A DNA stretch of 30,899 nucleotides from JBQTHD01 sp052390275 (lineage in GTDB: Bacteria > Actinomycetota > Acidimicrobiia > Acidimicrobiales > AC-14), in NCBI GenBank assembly GCA_052390275.1, contig JBQTHD010000053.1, positions 1-30,899 on the forward strand, read 5' to 3'. A program made the translations under genes and the position numbers. A model generated the notes under the pieces. It did no database searches. It saw nothing but the letters and a program-made list of their open reading frames with translations, and had not been told where the DNA came from. Numbering within the stretch: position 1 is the first letter of the stretch; every line of letters starts with the position of its first letter. Shown in pieces: positions 12,900-21,338 of this stretch.

Positions 12900-15275
12900 T
12901 CAGGGGCGGCGGAAAAGGCGTCGGCGGGCCGGCCCCTCCGTATCGGAAATGGCCGGGGGAGGGATCGAAGAGTCCACCCGCAACAGGGGACCATCGGGCG
13001 CCAAGCTTTCGCTGATGGTGCGCGGTCGGGCCCGGGGGGCGGAGATACGGGGCGATGGGCCGCCGCTGTCCACCGACCCGGCGTCGGTGGGAAGGGGTCG
13101 GGGGACGAACGGCGGAGGCTTGGCCGCCGCCGCCGCATCCTCCCCTCCTCTGGCCGGGGCTGAACTCAACTCCTTGTCGAGGTCGAGGTCGATCTCCCAG
13201 TCCGGTGACGAAGCCACCGAACCCGACGAGCCCGATGAGGACCTCATGTCACCGGGTTGAGAACCTCCTCCTGGGCGTCGGCGAGCGTCGTCGGCTCCCT
13301 CGTCGGACGCCGCGGTGTCTCCAGGAGCTATCGCCTGGCCAGGTGCCTCCGACGACGATGGACCTCGGGAGCGGAAGGTTCTGGGTTCGGACCCCGGCGG
13401 CCTGGGTGACGAGTCGTTCGCTTCCGCCGTGTCGGTGCGACCGCTGCCGTTCCGGCCGTTGGCCCGAGAGGAAGATTCGGAGTCCTTCGGTGGAGCGATG
13501 GAACTGGTGGAGGTGGCCAGGCTCGAGCCAGCCAGACGGTAGGACCCGGCGGCGATCCCCGACGCACCGGGGCCCGACGCCCGGGACGGCGAAGGCAGAT
13601 CCTCCAGACCGGGGGGCAGTCTTCCGGGCGCCACTCGCGGGGGTCCGGACCGGGCGGGTGCCTCTTGCAACAACAGCCCCGTGCTACCGAACCGCCCCGA
13701 CTCAGGCCGCCCCGACTCAGGCCGCCGGCCTTCACTCTCAAAACGACCGCCGACCAGCGACGACCGCCGAGGAGTGACCACGGCCTGGTTACCAAGGCGC
13801 GTGGCCCGGCTGGCGGCCACCCGTACCGAGGCCAGTTGGCTGGTAGCCGCCCGGATTCCCGAGGTTCCAAGCGCGACGGGCTCCGGATCAGGGCGACCCG
13901 CGGGGCGACCAGTGGAGCGCCGATCGCCCTTGGTGACTCCGGCCCGACCGGTGGTCCGAGGGGTGGACCTTTCCGAGATGGGCGTGGCTGTTGCTGGTAT
14001 GGCCAACCCACCGTTGCTGTTCCGGGCGCTGTTGGTCCGGCTATTGCCGTCCCCAGCGTCGCTGTCGGGGGCGCTGCTCCTCCGGGCACTGCCCGATGAG
14101 GATCGAGATTCGACTCGAGACCCCGAGGCCGCCCGCGAAACCGCCTCGCTGCGCCCGGGCCGACCCCGGGGTCGCGGAGTCTCCTCGCTCGACAGGGGCC
14201 CTCGCGGACGTGGGGATCCGGCATTACGAAGCGCATCCGACCCGCCACCGGCTCTGCGTCCCGTTGATGGGGGGAAGAGCACGTCCTCACCAAGCCCAGG
14301 GCGGCCGCGCGGTCTGTTGCCTGATCCACCTGCGTCACCCATATCGGACTCGGCCATGGCGGAGTTGCCTGTGGCCGCATGGGCGCCGGTGCTGCCAACC
14401 CGCGCACCTGGCGGGGTCGACGGTCCCTGGCGGCCGGTTCGGTTTGCACCGGGACCGGACGAGCGATTGGGAGAGGGGAGGCTGGAGGACGCAGCCATCT
14501 GGGCGGAGGCGGCGCTATCGGAGGAAAAGGAGCCGGGGACGGACTGGCCTTTCGAGCCGGGTTTGGCAACCGCCTCGACGATTGCGTCCGCCGAGCGGGA
14601 TTCGTCCCGCTTGCGTCCCTGCTCAACAAATCCGAGTTCGCCGGCCAAGCGGTTGCGGGCCACCAACCGACGAGCGGGGACGTCCAACTCCCACAACGCC
14701 TCCTGTTGGCGTCCCCTGGCCTTGAAGGCGAACCGGACCATCCACACGGCGTCATGAAGTTGGTAGGCGCTCCAGGAATGCTCGACCTCGTCGTCGCTGA
14801 ACCAGATGCCTCGATCCGAGAGGTTCCAGACCACCGAATCAGCCAGATCCTGGGACGAATCACCCGCCCGGGGCTTGGCGTAAACCAAGGTGCGTGCCAA
14901 CTCCACCACCTGGGCCTGCTCGGCCAGGATGGGTACGGCGAATCGAGAAACCCACTCCTGATCCACCCCGCCCTCGGTGGCCACCTGCTCGATGGACCGA
15001 CCGGCTCGGAGACGGGCCTGAATTTCCCGGGGGGACAGCGATCCTCGCGAACCGGGGCCATCGGATCCCCCAGCCGGCGAACCCGGCGGTGACGGGACCA
15101 GACCCTCTGGAACCAGACCCTGGGTGCGAGCGGCAAACACCAGGGCCCGGACCAGATGAGGGTCGATATCGACGACGAAACCCCCGGACTTGGAGCCTTT
15201 CCGGGCGGTGAAGATGAGTCCCTCGGCATCGGCCGTGGCACCGATGAGATGAAGCTTTCGCACGCCGTACTCCAT
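12900..15275 (-). CDS. sepH: SepH-like septation protein with very long disordered tail
   Basis: A 791-residue protein. Its N-terminal 215 residues match the SepH/DUF3071 layout: MEYGVRKLHLIGATADAEGL opening, the helix-turn-helix-like region SLSPREIQARLRAGRSIEQV, VDQEWVSRFAVPILAEQAQV, then AVWMVRFAFKARGRQQEALW and a final beta segment (ARRLVARNRLAGELG). In Streptomyces and Mycobacterium SepH binds FtsZ and stimulates its assembly at division sites. From about residue 240 to 780 the protein is Ser/Gly/Arg/Pro-rich and unstructured, with local repeats such as RPESGRPESGR; the final residues, EGPARRRLFRRP, are basic. Known SepH proteins are usually about 340 residues, so the tail is exceptionally long. 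Start ATG 15275 fits the family. Confidence 0.85.
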   Translation of the reverse strand: MEYGVRKLHLIGATADAEGLIFTARKGSKSGGFVVDIDPHLVRALVFAARTQGLVPEGLVPSPPGSPAGGSDGPGSRGSLSPREIQARLRAGRSIEQVATEGGVDQEWVSRFAVPILAEQAQVVELARTLVYAKPRAGDSSQDLADSVVWNLSDRGIWFSDDEVEHSWSAYQLHDAVWMVRFAFKARGRQQEALWELDVPARRLVARNRLAGELGFVEQGRKRDESRSADAIVEAVAKPGSKGQSVPGSFSSDSAASAQMAASSSLPSPNRSSGPGANRTGRQGPSTPPGARVGSTGAHAATGNSAMAESDMGDAGGSGNRPRGRPGLGEDVLFPPSTGRRAGGGSDALRNAGSPRPRGPLSSEETPRPRGRPGRSEAVSRAASGSRVESRSSSGSARRSSAPDSDAGDGNSRTNSARNSNGGLAIPATATPISERSTPRTTGRAGVTKGDRRSTGRPAGRPDPEPVALGTSGIRAATSQLASVRVAASRATRLGNQAVVTPRRSSLVGGRFESEGRRPESGRPESGRFGSTGLLLQEAPARSGPPRVAPGRLPPGLEDLPSPSRASGPGASGIAAGSYRLAGSSLATSTSSIAPPKDSESSSRANGRNGSGRTDTAEANDSSPRPPGSEPRTFRSRGPSSSEAPGQAIAPGDTAASDEGADDARRRPGGGSQPGDMRSSSGSSGSVASSPDWEIDLDLDKELSSAPARGGEDAAAAAKPPPFVPRPLPTDAGSVDSGGPSPRISAPRARPRTISESLAPDGPLLRVDSSIPPPAISDTEGPARRRLFRRP

Positions 15276-15333
15276 GCCAGAATCGCTCGGATCCCGAGCG
15301 CCGAAGGGCGCAACGTAGCACCGCCACCATGGG

Positions 15334-15672
15334 TCACTGGTGGATCCTCTGCGGCCGTCGCCATAGCTGTAAGCGCAGGTCCGGCACCATCCCCGCCTCT
15401 GCCATCAGCCGCATGGCGCCAAGATCGGCCGGGTCGATGACCACCGCGGAGCCAGGGGTCACGTCGGGCTCCGTGCAGATGTATGAGACCACACAGTCCT
15501 CACAGGCGGCGGACTTTCGCATGAGGCACTCCCGACAGTCGATGACCAGATCGGCCGGACCCAGCGGAATGCCCCGAACATCCGCCCGGCGCGGCCTTGG
15601 GCCTGTAGTTGTGACGGGATCCGTTCGACAACGGCCCAAAGCCACCGGGGAAGAAGCAACGGGATCAGCCAT
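15334..15672 (-). CDS. Small Cys-rich protein upstream of sepH
   Basis: A 112-residue protein without a named family that I can give. The core IDCRECLMRKSAACEDCVVS contains four Cys in CxxC-x7-CxxC spacing, followed by another Cys six residues on (SYIC), which suggests a zinc or Fe-S site. A conserved-looking C-terminal part (VVIDPADLGAMRLMAEAGMVPDLRLQLWRR) follows. The N-terminal 40 residues are polar and variable; a later start is possible. It is the first gene of the leftward run, 58 bp before sepH, and divergent from uvrD2. Small proteins with this Cys motif next to sepH occur in other actinobacteria, to my knowledge without assigned function. Confidence 0.72.
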   Translation of the reverse strand: MADPVASSPVALGRCRTDPVTTTGPRPRRADVRGIPLGPADLVIDCRECLMRKSAACEDCVVSYICTEPDVTPGSAVVIDPADLGAMRLMAEAGMVPDLRLQLWRRPQRIHQ

Positions 15673-15748
15673 GGCCCCAACCTAGGAAGGGCCTGTGACA
15701 TTTCTGCGGGCGACGCCTGGATTACTTGGTTCGGAACCAACCCATCGG

Positions 15749-15787
15749 CCCGACCCATCCGCCCGACCCATCCGCCCGACCCATCCG
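15749..15787. repeat. 13-bp tandem repeat, three perfect units
   Basis: CCCGACCCATCCG occurs three times head to tail (15749-15761, 15762-15774, 15775-15787), preceded by a related imperfect copy. It lies in the divergent promoter region between the Cys-rich gene and uvrD2, 35 bp before the uvrD2 ATG, so changes in copy number could alter promoter or leader spacing. Confidence 0.85.
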
Positions 15788-15822
15788 CGTTGTTGTCACA
15801 GGCCGCCGTTAGCTTCATCCCG

Positions 15823-17955
15823 ATGGCCGCCGAACGCTCCCTGGATCCCGCCACCCAGGCCCTCCTGGACGGCCTCAACCCTGCTCAGCGAGAAGCGGTT
15901 CAGAGCCCGGCCCGTCCTCTGTGCATCCTGGCCGCAGCCGGATCCGGAAAAACCCGGGTTCTCACCCGCCGCATCGCCTACCGGGTGGCCACCGGATCGG
16001 CCGAAGCCAGCCGGGTCATGGCCGTCACCTTCACCCGCCGGGCGGCGCAGGAACTCAGGGGACGGCTGGTCACCCTCGGCCTGCGGGATTCGGTGGCCGC
16101 CGGAACGTTCCACAGCCTGGCCCTCGCTCAACTTCGTCGTCGGTGGGCCGACAGGGGCGTAGCCGCCCCCGCCCTCGTGGAACGCAAGTTGTCGCTACTG
16201 CTTCACCTCCTGGGCCCGTCACGGTCTCTGGCCGGGCCCGAGTTGGCCGCCGAGGTGGAGTGGGCCCAGGCCCGCATGATTCCGCCGGATCAGTACGCGG
16301 CGGCCGCTGCTCAGGCCGGTCGGCGCCCCTGCCTTCCGCCCGACGAAGTGGCCGAGCTTTTGGCCGGCTACCAGCAAGAAAAACGGCGGAGGCGGGTAAT
16401 CGACTTCGACGACGTGCTCGGCCTCTGCGCCCAGGCCTACCAGAGGGACCCTGCCTTCGCCGAGGTCGGCCGGTGGCGCTTCCGGCACCTTTTCGTCGAC
16501 GAGTTTCAGGACCTCAACCCGCTTCAGGCCCAACTGCTCGACGCCTGGCGGGGGGACAGCCTGGATCTGTGTGTGGTCGGGGACCCGAACCAGGCCATCT
16601 ACTCCTGGAACGGTGCCGACCCGGCCAACTTGGCCCGCTTCATGGAGCGTTTCCCAGCCGCCGGATTGGTTCGCCTCAACCGCAACTACCGGTCCACGCC
16701 CGAAATCCTGGCCGTGGCATCCTCGGTGCTGGCTTCGGGTGCTCCCTCGTGGGATCGGCGTCATGTTCGGGGGCCGGATCTCGTTGCTGACAGTTCCGCC
16801 GGGCCCCGCCCAACAGTTTCTTCCTACGCCGACGAAGTGGCCGAGGCCCGGGCGGTCGCCACGGCTCTGCGTCGGCGGGCCCCGTCGGGCTGGGGCGCCC
16901 AAGCCGTCCTGGCCCGCACCCACAACCAGCTACTGGTGATCGAGCGGGCATTGCGTCAGGCGGGGATTCCGTACCACCTCCGAGGCGCGGCTCCCTTCCT
17001 CGACCGCCCAGAGGTGCGTGCCGTCCTGCATTCGGTTGGTTCGGATCCCAGGCGGCTTCTCCGAGACTGTGTCGGCGACCTGCGAGGATTTGCCGGCAGC
17101 GTCGATCAGCCGCCGCAGGCGCTGACCGAGGCCATTGATGCTCTCTGCGCCCTGGCCTCTGAGATGCTGGCCACTGAGGACTCCGCCACCTGGTCCGACT
17201 TCGGCGCGTGGCTCAAGGCCAGCCTGGCCGGCGAAACCGGTCCCACCAACCCTCTCCGGTCGGTGGTGGAGTTGTCCACCTTTCACGCGGCCAAGGGACT
17301 CGAGTGGCCGGTGGTGTTTCTGGTGGGGCTCGAGGCCGGGCTCGTTCCCATTGCCCATGCCGGCGGGGGCCTCCCAAGCGATGTCGCCGAGGGCTCGGCA
17401 GCCCCGGGGGCACCGGCGGCGGCGGCCGGTACCGCCTTGGTGGATCCCTTCACCACCGAGGACCCCGCTGTTGCCGAGGAGCGCCGGCTGTTCTATGTGG
17501 CCCTGACCCGCGCTGAACGCGAACTGCACCTGTCCTGGGCACAACGAAGAACATTCGCCGCTCGTATCCGCCGCCGTCGCCCCTCCCCCTATCTACGCCG
17601 GGTCGAGGCGGTGATCGCTGATCTGGCGGCGGGGGGTAACGGCCAAGGTTGGAGCCAGCACCTGGCCGCCGCCCGCAACCGGATCCGCGAGGGTTCCGTA
17701 TGGCCCAACCCCAGCCCGCATCTGGCCGCTGGGGCCGATCCCGACGTCCTCGCCGCCCTTCGCAGTTGGAGAGCGGCCAAAGCCCAAGCCACCGGAGTCC
17801 CGGCTTTCGCCGTACTTCACGACACCACCTTGGCCGCCGTCGCTCGCCTGCAGCCCAACGCCCCCGACGAGCTACTGGCCCTGCCCGGGGTCGGCCCGGT
17901 CAAGTTCGGCCGGTATGGCTCGGAGTTGCTCGCCCTGGTGGCCGGCCAGGGCTGA
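15823..17955 (+). CDS. uvrD2: UvrD2-like superfamily 1A DNA helicase with HRDC domain
   Basis: A 710-residue 3'-5' DNA helicase. Motifs appear in order: Walker A AAAGSGKTR (Lys43), motif II FVDEFQDLN, GDPNQAIYSWNGAD, motif IV LNRNYRSTPEIL, motif V STFHAAKGLEWPVVFLVGLE and motif VI EERRLFYVALTRAERELHL. The last 75 residues form an HRDC domain (VARLQPNAPDELLALPGVGP followed by VKFGRYGSELLALV), which is diagnostic of actinobacterial UvrD2. UvrD2 is essential in mycobacteria and probably works in repair or replication-conflict removal. I chose ATG 15823; the open frame extends to TTG 15790, but UvrD2 proteins start near this ATG. A Gly/Ala/Pro-rich insertion lies between motifs V and VI (about residues 515-545). 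Confidence 0.92.
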   Translation: MAAERSLDPATQALLDGLNPAQREAVQSPARPLCILAAAGSGKTRVLTRRIAYRVATGSAEASRVMAVTFTRRAAQELRGRLVTLGLRDSVAAGTFHSLALAQLRRRWADRGVAAPALVERKLSLLLHLLGPSRSLAGPELAAEVEWAQARMIPPDQYAAAAAQAGRRPCLPPDEVAELLAGYQQEKRRRRVIDFDDVLGLCAQAYQRDPAFAEVGRWRFRHLFVDEFQDLNPLQAQLLDAWRGDSLDLCVVGDPNQAIYSWNGADPANLARFMERFPAAGLVRLNRNYRSTPEILAVASSVLASGAPSWDRRHVRGPDLVADSSAGPRPTVSSYADEVAEARAVATALRRRAPSGWGAQAVLARTHNQLLVIERALRQAGIPYHLRGAAPFLDRPEVRAVLHSVGSDPRRLLRDCVGDLRGFAGSVDQPPQALTEAIDALCALASEMLATEDSATWSDFGAWLKASLAGETGPTNPLRSVVELSTFHAAKGLEWPVVFLVGLEAGLVPIAHAGGGLPSDVAEGSAAPGAPAAAAGTALVDPFTTEDPAVAEERRLFYVALTRAERELHLSWAQRRTFAARIRRRRPSPYLRRVEAVIADLAAGGNGQGWSQHLAAARNRIREGSVWPNPSPHLAAGADPDVLAALRSWRAAKAQATGVPAFAVLHDTTLAAVARLQPNAPDELLALPGVGPVKFGRYGSELLALVAGQG

Positions 17956-18041
17956 CCAACCAGCACCCTTCAACGGTCAGGGCCCCCGGAAGGGGCGGAG
18001 GGCGGCTTCGTCCAACTGAGGTTCGCTCTGGGGCGAGAGAC

Positions 18042-18138
18042 CTAACTGCACCGCTTCAGAAGTTCCACAGGCGCCTCGCCGGCGCTCGACGCCGAGCGCT
18101 CGGCGACACGCCAACATGACTTGCGAAACGGAGCACTA
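18042..18138. mobile_element. MITE-like imperfect palindrome, copy 2 (short form)
   Basis: On the complement, 18085-18138 reproduces 53 of 54 bases of copy 1 (7446-7499). The other half (18042-18085) is a more diverged version of copy 1's right half: CTAACTGCACCGCTTCAGAA against CTAGTGCACCGTTTCGCAAG, with the inner CTCGCCGGCxCTCGACGCCG shared. The element lacks the 71-bp central part of copy 1 and the direct repeat around it. Its right edge supplies the TAG stop of the exonuclease gene (18136-18138). Confidence 0.78.
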
Positions 18139-18903
18139 TTCGAAATCCACCAGCACGGGCGCGTGGTCCGACGGGGCTTTGCCCTTGCGGGCCGTCCGGT
18201 CGATCAGCGCGAAGCTCGCCCGGTTGGCCAGGGCTTCGGTGGCCAAAATCAGGTCGATCCGCAACCCTCGGTGCTGGTGGAAGTCGCCGGCGCGGTAGTC
18301 CCACCACGAGTACAGACCGGCCTCGGGGTGACACTTCCGAAAGGCGTCGACCAGTCCCCAGTTGATCAACTGCCCCACTGCCTCTCGCTCGGCCGGGCTG
18401 ACGTGCGTGGCTCCATGGAGGCGGCTCACGTCCCATACGTCGCGGTCCTCGGGGGCGACGTTGTAATCGCCACAAATGGTCAGGGGGTCGGCGGGCTCCC
18501 ACGTGGCCAGCTGATCCCTGAGCCGCTGGAACCAGCGAAGCTTCTCCTCGTAGTGCTCACTGCCCAGCAGGCGACCGTTGGGTACGTAGACCGACGCGAC
18601 TCTCACGCCGGCGCAGGACGCCCACAGGAGCCTGGCCTCGTCCTCGGGCCGCCGGTTGGGACCGAACCCGATCACCACGTCGTCGATGCCCACCCGGCTC
18701 AAAATGGCCACGCCATTCCACTGCCCCTGACCCCAGTGGAACGACTCGTAGCCCAACGCGGCGAAGGCCATTGCCGGAAAGGCGGAGTCGGCCAACTTTG
18801 TCTCCTGGAGGCAGAGCACGTCGGGTTGGGCGTAGGCCAGCCACTCCTCCACCCGCTCCATTCGAACTCGAAGGGAGTTGACGTTCCAGGTGGCGATCCT
18901 CAC
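18136..18903 (-). CDS. xthA: Exodeoxyribonuclease III / AP endonuclease
   Basis: A 255-residue member of the EEP exonuclease III family: opening MRIATWNVNSLRVRMERVEE (Asn7), LQETK with metal ligand Glu34, GDYNVAPEDRDVWD, the RIDLILA segment and the terminal SDHAPVLVDFE with catalytic Asp and His. It repairs abasic sites and removes 3' blocks in base excision repair. The start is GTG 18903, because homology begins at R-I-A-T-W-N; the longer open frame reads an unrelated proline/arginine-rich stretch overlapping the next gene. The stop codon TAG is the outermost base triplet of the MITE-like element, so the original C-terminus may have been slightly different. Confidence 0.93.
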   Translation of the reverse strand: MRIATWNVNSLRVRMERVEEWLAYAQPDVLCLQETKLADSAFPAMAFAALGYESFHWGQGQWNGVAILSRVGIDDVVIGFGPNRRPEDEARLLWASCAGVRVASVYVPNGRLLGSEHYEEKLRWFQRLRDQLATWEPADPLTICGDYNVAPEDRDVWDVSRLHGATHVSPAEREAVGQLINWGLVDAFRKCHPEAGLYSWWDYRAGDFHQHRGLRIDLILATEALANRASFALIDRTARKGKAPSDHAPVLVDFE

Positions 18904-18982
18904 CGGTAGCCGGGTGCCTGCCGGCCCGCCGTGTGCGCGTTGGCTGGGGCGTGTGGGTCGGCGTGGGCCCGACGCCTGAGCA

Positions 18983-21133
18983 TTACTCGCCGGTGGTGGA
19001 GTCTGGCGCGGCCGCTCGCCGGCGGGTTCGAAGTCGAGGTGCCGGCTTGGGCGACTCGGACGATTTCGCTTCGGCGCCGGCGGTCGGATCGGCCGCTGAG
19101 GGGCCGGGCGGAGAGGAGGAGGCATCGGGCTGTTCCGCGACCGGGGTCTTGGCTCGCGACCTGCGCGGAGCGCGGGCCGGCCTGGCTCCGTCGCCCATGC
19201 TGGTCAGGCCGGCTGGAATGGGCACACCGGTTCCGGTCGGGGCCGCAATCTCCTCCGAGCCGGCCACCGGAGTTTCTCCAGCAGTGGTTTGACGGGTGCG
19301 TCGTCGGTTGACCGGAGCCGCCACTTGGGCGGTTGCAGCGGTTGCAGCGGCAGCGGCGGTTGCGGTCGTTTCGGGGTCAGCGACAGTGGGGCGTGAGTGC
19401 GTGGCCGTCCGGCGGCGGCGGACCGTCGCCGGAGGCGATGGCGCTTCTGCGAGATCGGCAACGGGAGAGAGAGCCTCGGGTTCGGCAACCTTGGCCGGGG
19501 AGCGTCGGGACCGCCTTTTGGGCGCAGATTCCGCCGGAGCAGATTCCGCCGCCGCCGACTTCGTGGCCGCAGATTCCGTGGCCGCAGATTCCGTGGCCGC
19601 AGATTCCGTGCCCGCTGATTTCGTGGTCGCAGATTTCGTGGTCGCAGATTTCGTGCCCGCAGATTTCGTGGTCGCAGATCTGGTGGGACCGGATCTCGTG
19701 GGCACAGAGTCGGTGGGCACAGAGTCGGTGGCCTTGGCTGCCGGTCGACGGGTCCGGGTCGGGCGGGCGGTCTTCTCGGCGGCGGCTGAGGCTGTCGGCT
19801 CGGTCGTCGCCGGCTCGGGACTGGGATCGGGCTCGGGATTGGGCTCGAGGTTCACTGCCGGATCGGGACTTGGCGCGACCGCCGGGTCGGCGTCCGCTTC
19901 TGTGCCGGCCACCCGGGTTCGCCGGGTACGGGCGGCCGTGAACCCGGTTGTGTTCAGGGTCCGCACCCGATTCCGCCGGGGGCGTGCCGGCCCGGCCGGG
20001 TCCGGCGAGTCACTCCCAACCAGGCCCGGATCGACCATCGCGGCTGGCTCCGGGGAGGAATCGCCCGATGCAGGCTCGATGGCCCCGCCCACGCCGGATT
20101 CACCGGAGACTGAGTTGGTCGCGCCCAAAGAGTCCGCGAGAGCGGAGTCCGCGGACGCCGACACCGCCGGACGCCGCCGACTGCGGACGCCGGTACGGCG
20201 CCGGATGGTGGGTCGAGAACCTTCGTCGATCTCGGCCTCCACCGTCTCGTCGGTGGGACTTCCCGCCACCTTGGCCAGCCCGGGAAGGGCCAGTTCGATG
20301 CCCCGGCGGGGAGCATCCAGAGCCTGGACGATGAAGGTCCGGACATCGCCCCGGGCCACCACCTCTTTGGCGCTGCGAGGAGGCGGATCCCCCAGCCCCG
20401 AGACCGGGGCGTAACAGCGGGCTCCGGCGGCGGTGACGAAGGCGCCGTGGGACGTGAACGATTCGACCTCGCCCTCCACCTCGCTGCCCAGGGGATGATC
20501 GGCGATGAAAGTGATGAAAGGGAGGGGGTCGTTCAGTGGCTCGGTGGGGCCCTCGGTCGTTCGCCGGCGGCGGCGGCGCCCGGTTGCGGCCTCATCGGGG
20601 AGAACCGCCTCGACCGTGGCCTCGGCAATGGCCGCCCGCACCGGGGCGGAGTGGGGTTTACGTCGGCGTTCGGCGTCCCGCACCGCTACCCGGCTGCGGG
20701 GTCCGCGCACCGGCGTCCGAGTGGTGAAAATCCATCCCACCGTGGGCACCGGCTTACCGCCGATGAGTCGGCCCTCGTCGAAAAGCCATCCGTACTCGCC
20801 GTGGAACTCCTGGAAAGAGTCATTGGACAGCACCCGGGCATCGATCCGATCCGCGATCTGCAGGAGGAACTTGTCGCCCCGGCCGATGGCCCCCGCCGGC
20901 GGCGAGACGATCTCCCCCGCCTCCTCCGCCTCCTCGAAGACGGCACGCTCGGACTCGGCCACCCGGTACCCGAAGGAGGCGTCGACCACCACAATGATCT
21001 CGTCGTCAGGATTCTCGTCCCGGTAAGCCCGAACGGCCTGATCCAACTGGGCCAGGCTGGGCAGAGATCGCCCTTCCGTCGCCAGGTTGGAACCGTCGAC
21101 AACCACCCGGCGCGCCGATGCAGCCTCGTTCAT
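18983..21133 (-). CDS. NYN/PIN-like ribonuclease with S1 domain and long repeat-rich tail
   Basis: A 716-residue protein. Residues 8-130 form a Zc3h12a-like NYN ribonuclease domain with the acidic pocket of the PIN superfamily: DGSN (Asp13), VVDAS (Asp51), GRGDKF (Asp87) and LSNDSF (Asp105). A basic patch (RRRRRRTTEGP, about 185-195) precedes an S1/OB RNA-binding domain (about 205-290: EVEGEVESFTSHGAFVTAAG and the ALDAPRRGIELALPGLAKV end). From about 300 to 716 the chain is disordered, Ala/Ser/Thr/Pro-rich with basic clusters, and includes about 14 repeats of a five-residue K/E-S-A-x-T unit. This suggests an RNA-cleaving enzyme that is tethered or condensed by its tail. ATG 21133 has GGGGA 5-6 nt upstream. 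Confidence 0.82.
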   Translation of the reverse strand: MNEAASARRVVVDGSNLATEGRSLPSLAQLDQAVRAYRDENPDDEIIVVVDASFGYRVAESERAVFEEAEEAGEIVSPPAGAIGRGDKFLLQIADRIDARVLSNDSFQEFHGEYGWLFDEGRLIGGKPVPTVGWIFTTRTPVRGPRSRVAVRDAERRRKPHSAPVRAAIAEATVEAVLPDEAATGRRRRRRTTEGPTEPLNDPLPFITFIADHPLGSEVEGEVESFTSHGAFVTAAGARCYAPVSGLGDPPPRSAKEVVARGDVRTFIVQALDAPRRGIELALPGLAKVAGSPTDETVEAEIDEGSRPTIRRRTGVRSRRRPAVSASADSALADSLGATNSVSGESGVGGAIEPASGDSSPEPAAMVDPGLVGSDSPDPAGPARPRRNRVRTLNTTGFTAARTRRTRVAGTEADADPAVAPSPDPAVNLEPNPEPDPSPEPATTEPTASAAAEKTARPTRTRRPAAKATDSVPTDSVPTRSGPTRSATTKSAGTKSATTKSATTKSAGTESAATESAATESAATKSAAAESAPAESAPKRRSRRSPAKVAEPEALSPVADLAEAPSPPATVRRRRTATHSRPTVADPETTATAAAAATAATAQVAAPVNRRRTRQTTAGETPVAGSEEIAAPTGTGVPIPAGLTSMGDGARPARAPRRSRAKTPVAEQPDASSSPPGPSAADPTAGAEAKSSESPKPAPRLRTRRRAAAPDSTTGE
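19524..19733. repeat. 15-bp coding tandem repeat, about 14 units
   Basis: Units related to GCAGATTCCGTGGCC start every 15 bp from 19524 to 19719. Three of the central ones are near identical, and the outer ones diverge. Read on the minus strand they give the K/E-S-A-x-T pentapeptides of the ribonuclease tail. The frame is kept throughout (15 bp, no indels), so copy number can vary without breaking the protein. Confidence 0.88.
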
Positions 21134-21172
21134 TCTTTCCCCAGCCTCATGCCCGCGAGCCCATTTACCGCG

Positions 21173-21338
21173 CTATCACCGTGACCACAAACGCCTGAGC
21201 GCGTTGCGCCGAGTCAGGAGCGTCGCTGGCAAGGCCGCACGACGCAGGCTCACCCTCTGCGTGAGTCAAGGACGACAACGCCGCCAGCGGCGGTTCTGGC
21301 CGGACAAACGCGGCAATGGCTCGTGGTCACGGCACTAG
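21173..21338. mobile_element. Inverted-repeat element with CTAGTGC end between kgd and the ribonuclease gene
   Basis: The left end CTATCACCGTGACCAC (21173-21188) and the complement of the right end, CTAGTGCCGTGACCAC (21338-21323), agree at 13 of 16 bases, including ten in a row. The 166-bp element fills most of the 205-bp gap between the two genes and contains smaller hairpins (ACGCAG/CTGCGT near 21240-21265; CGCCGCCAGCGGCGG). It has no coding capacity. The right end abuts the kgd stop codon (TGA complement at 21339-21341) and closely matches the element end at 5242-5257. Confidence 0.65.

Noticed and set aside
13328..15364. 678-codon minus-strand frame overlapping sepH
   Set aside because: An alternative frame of the long Ser/Gly/Arg-rich tail; the SepH frame has the conserved head and a proper start.
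19296..20414. 372-codon plus-strand frame opposite the ribonuclease tail, rich in Ala-Asp-Phe/Ser-Val repeats
   Set aside because: It is the complement of the 15-bp repeat; the minus-strand frame is continuous with the NYN and S1 domains.
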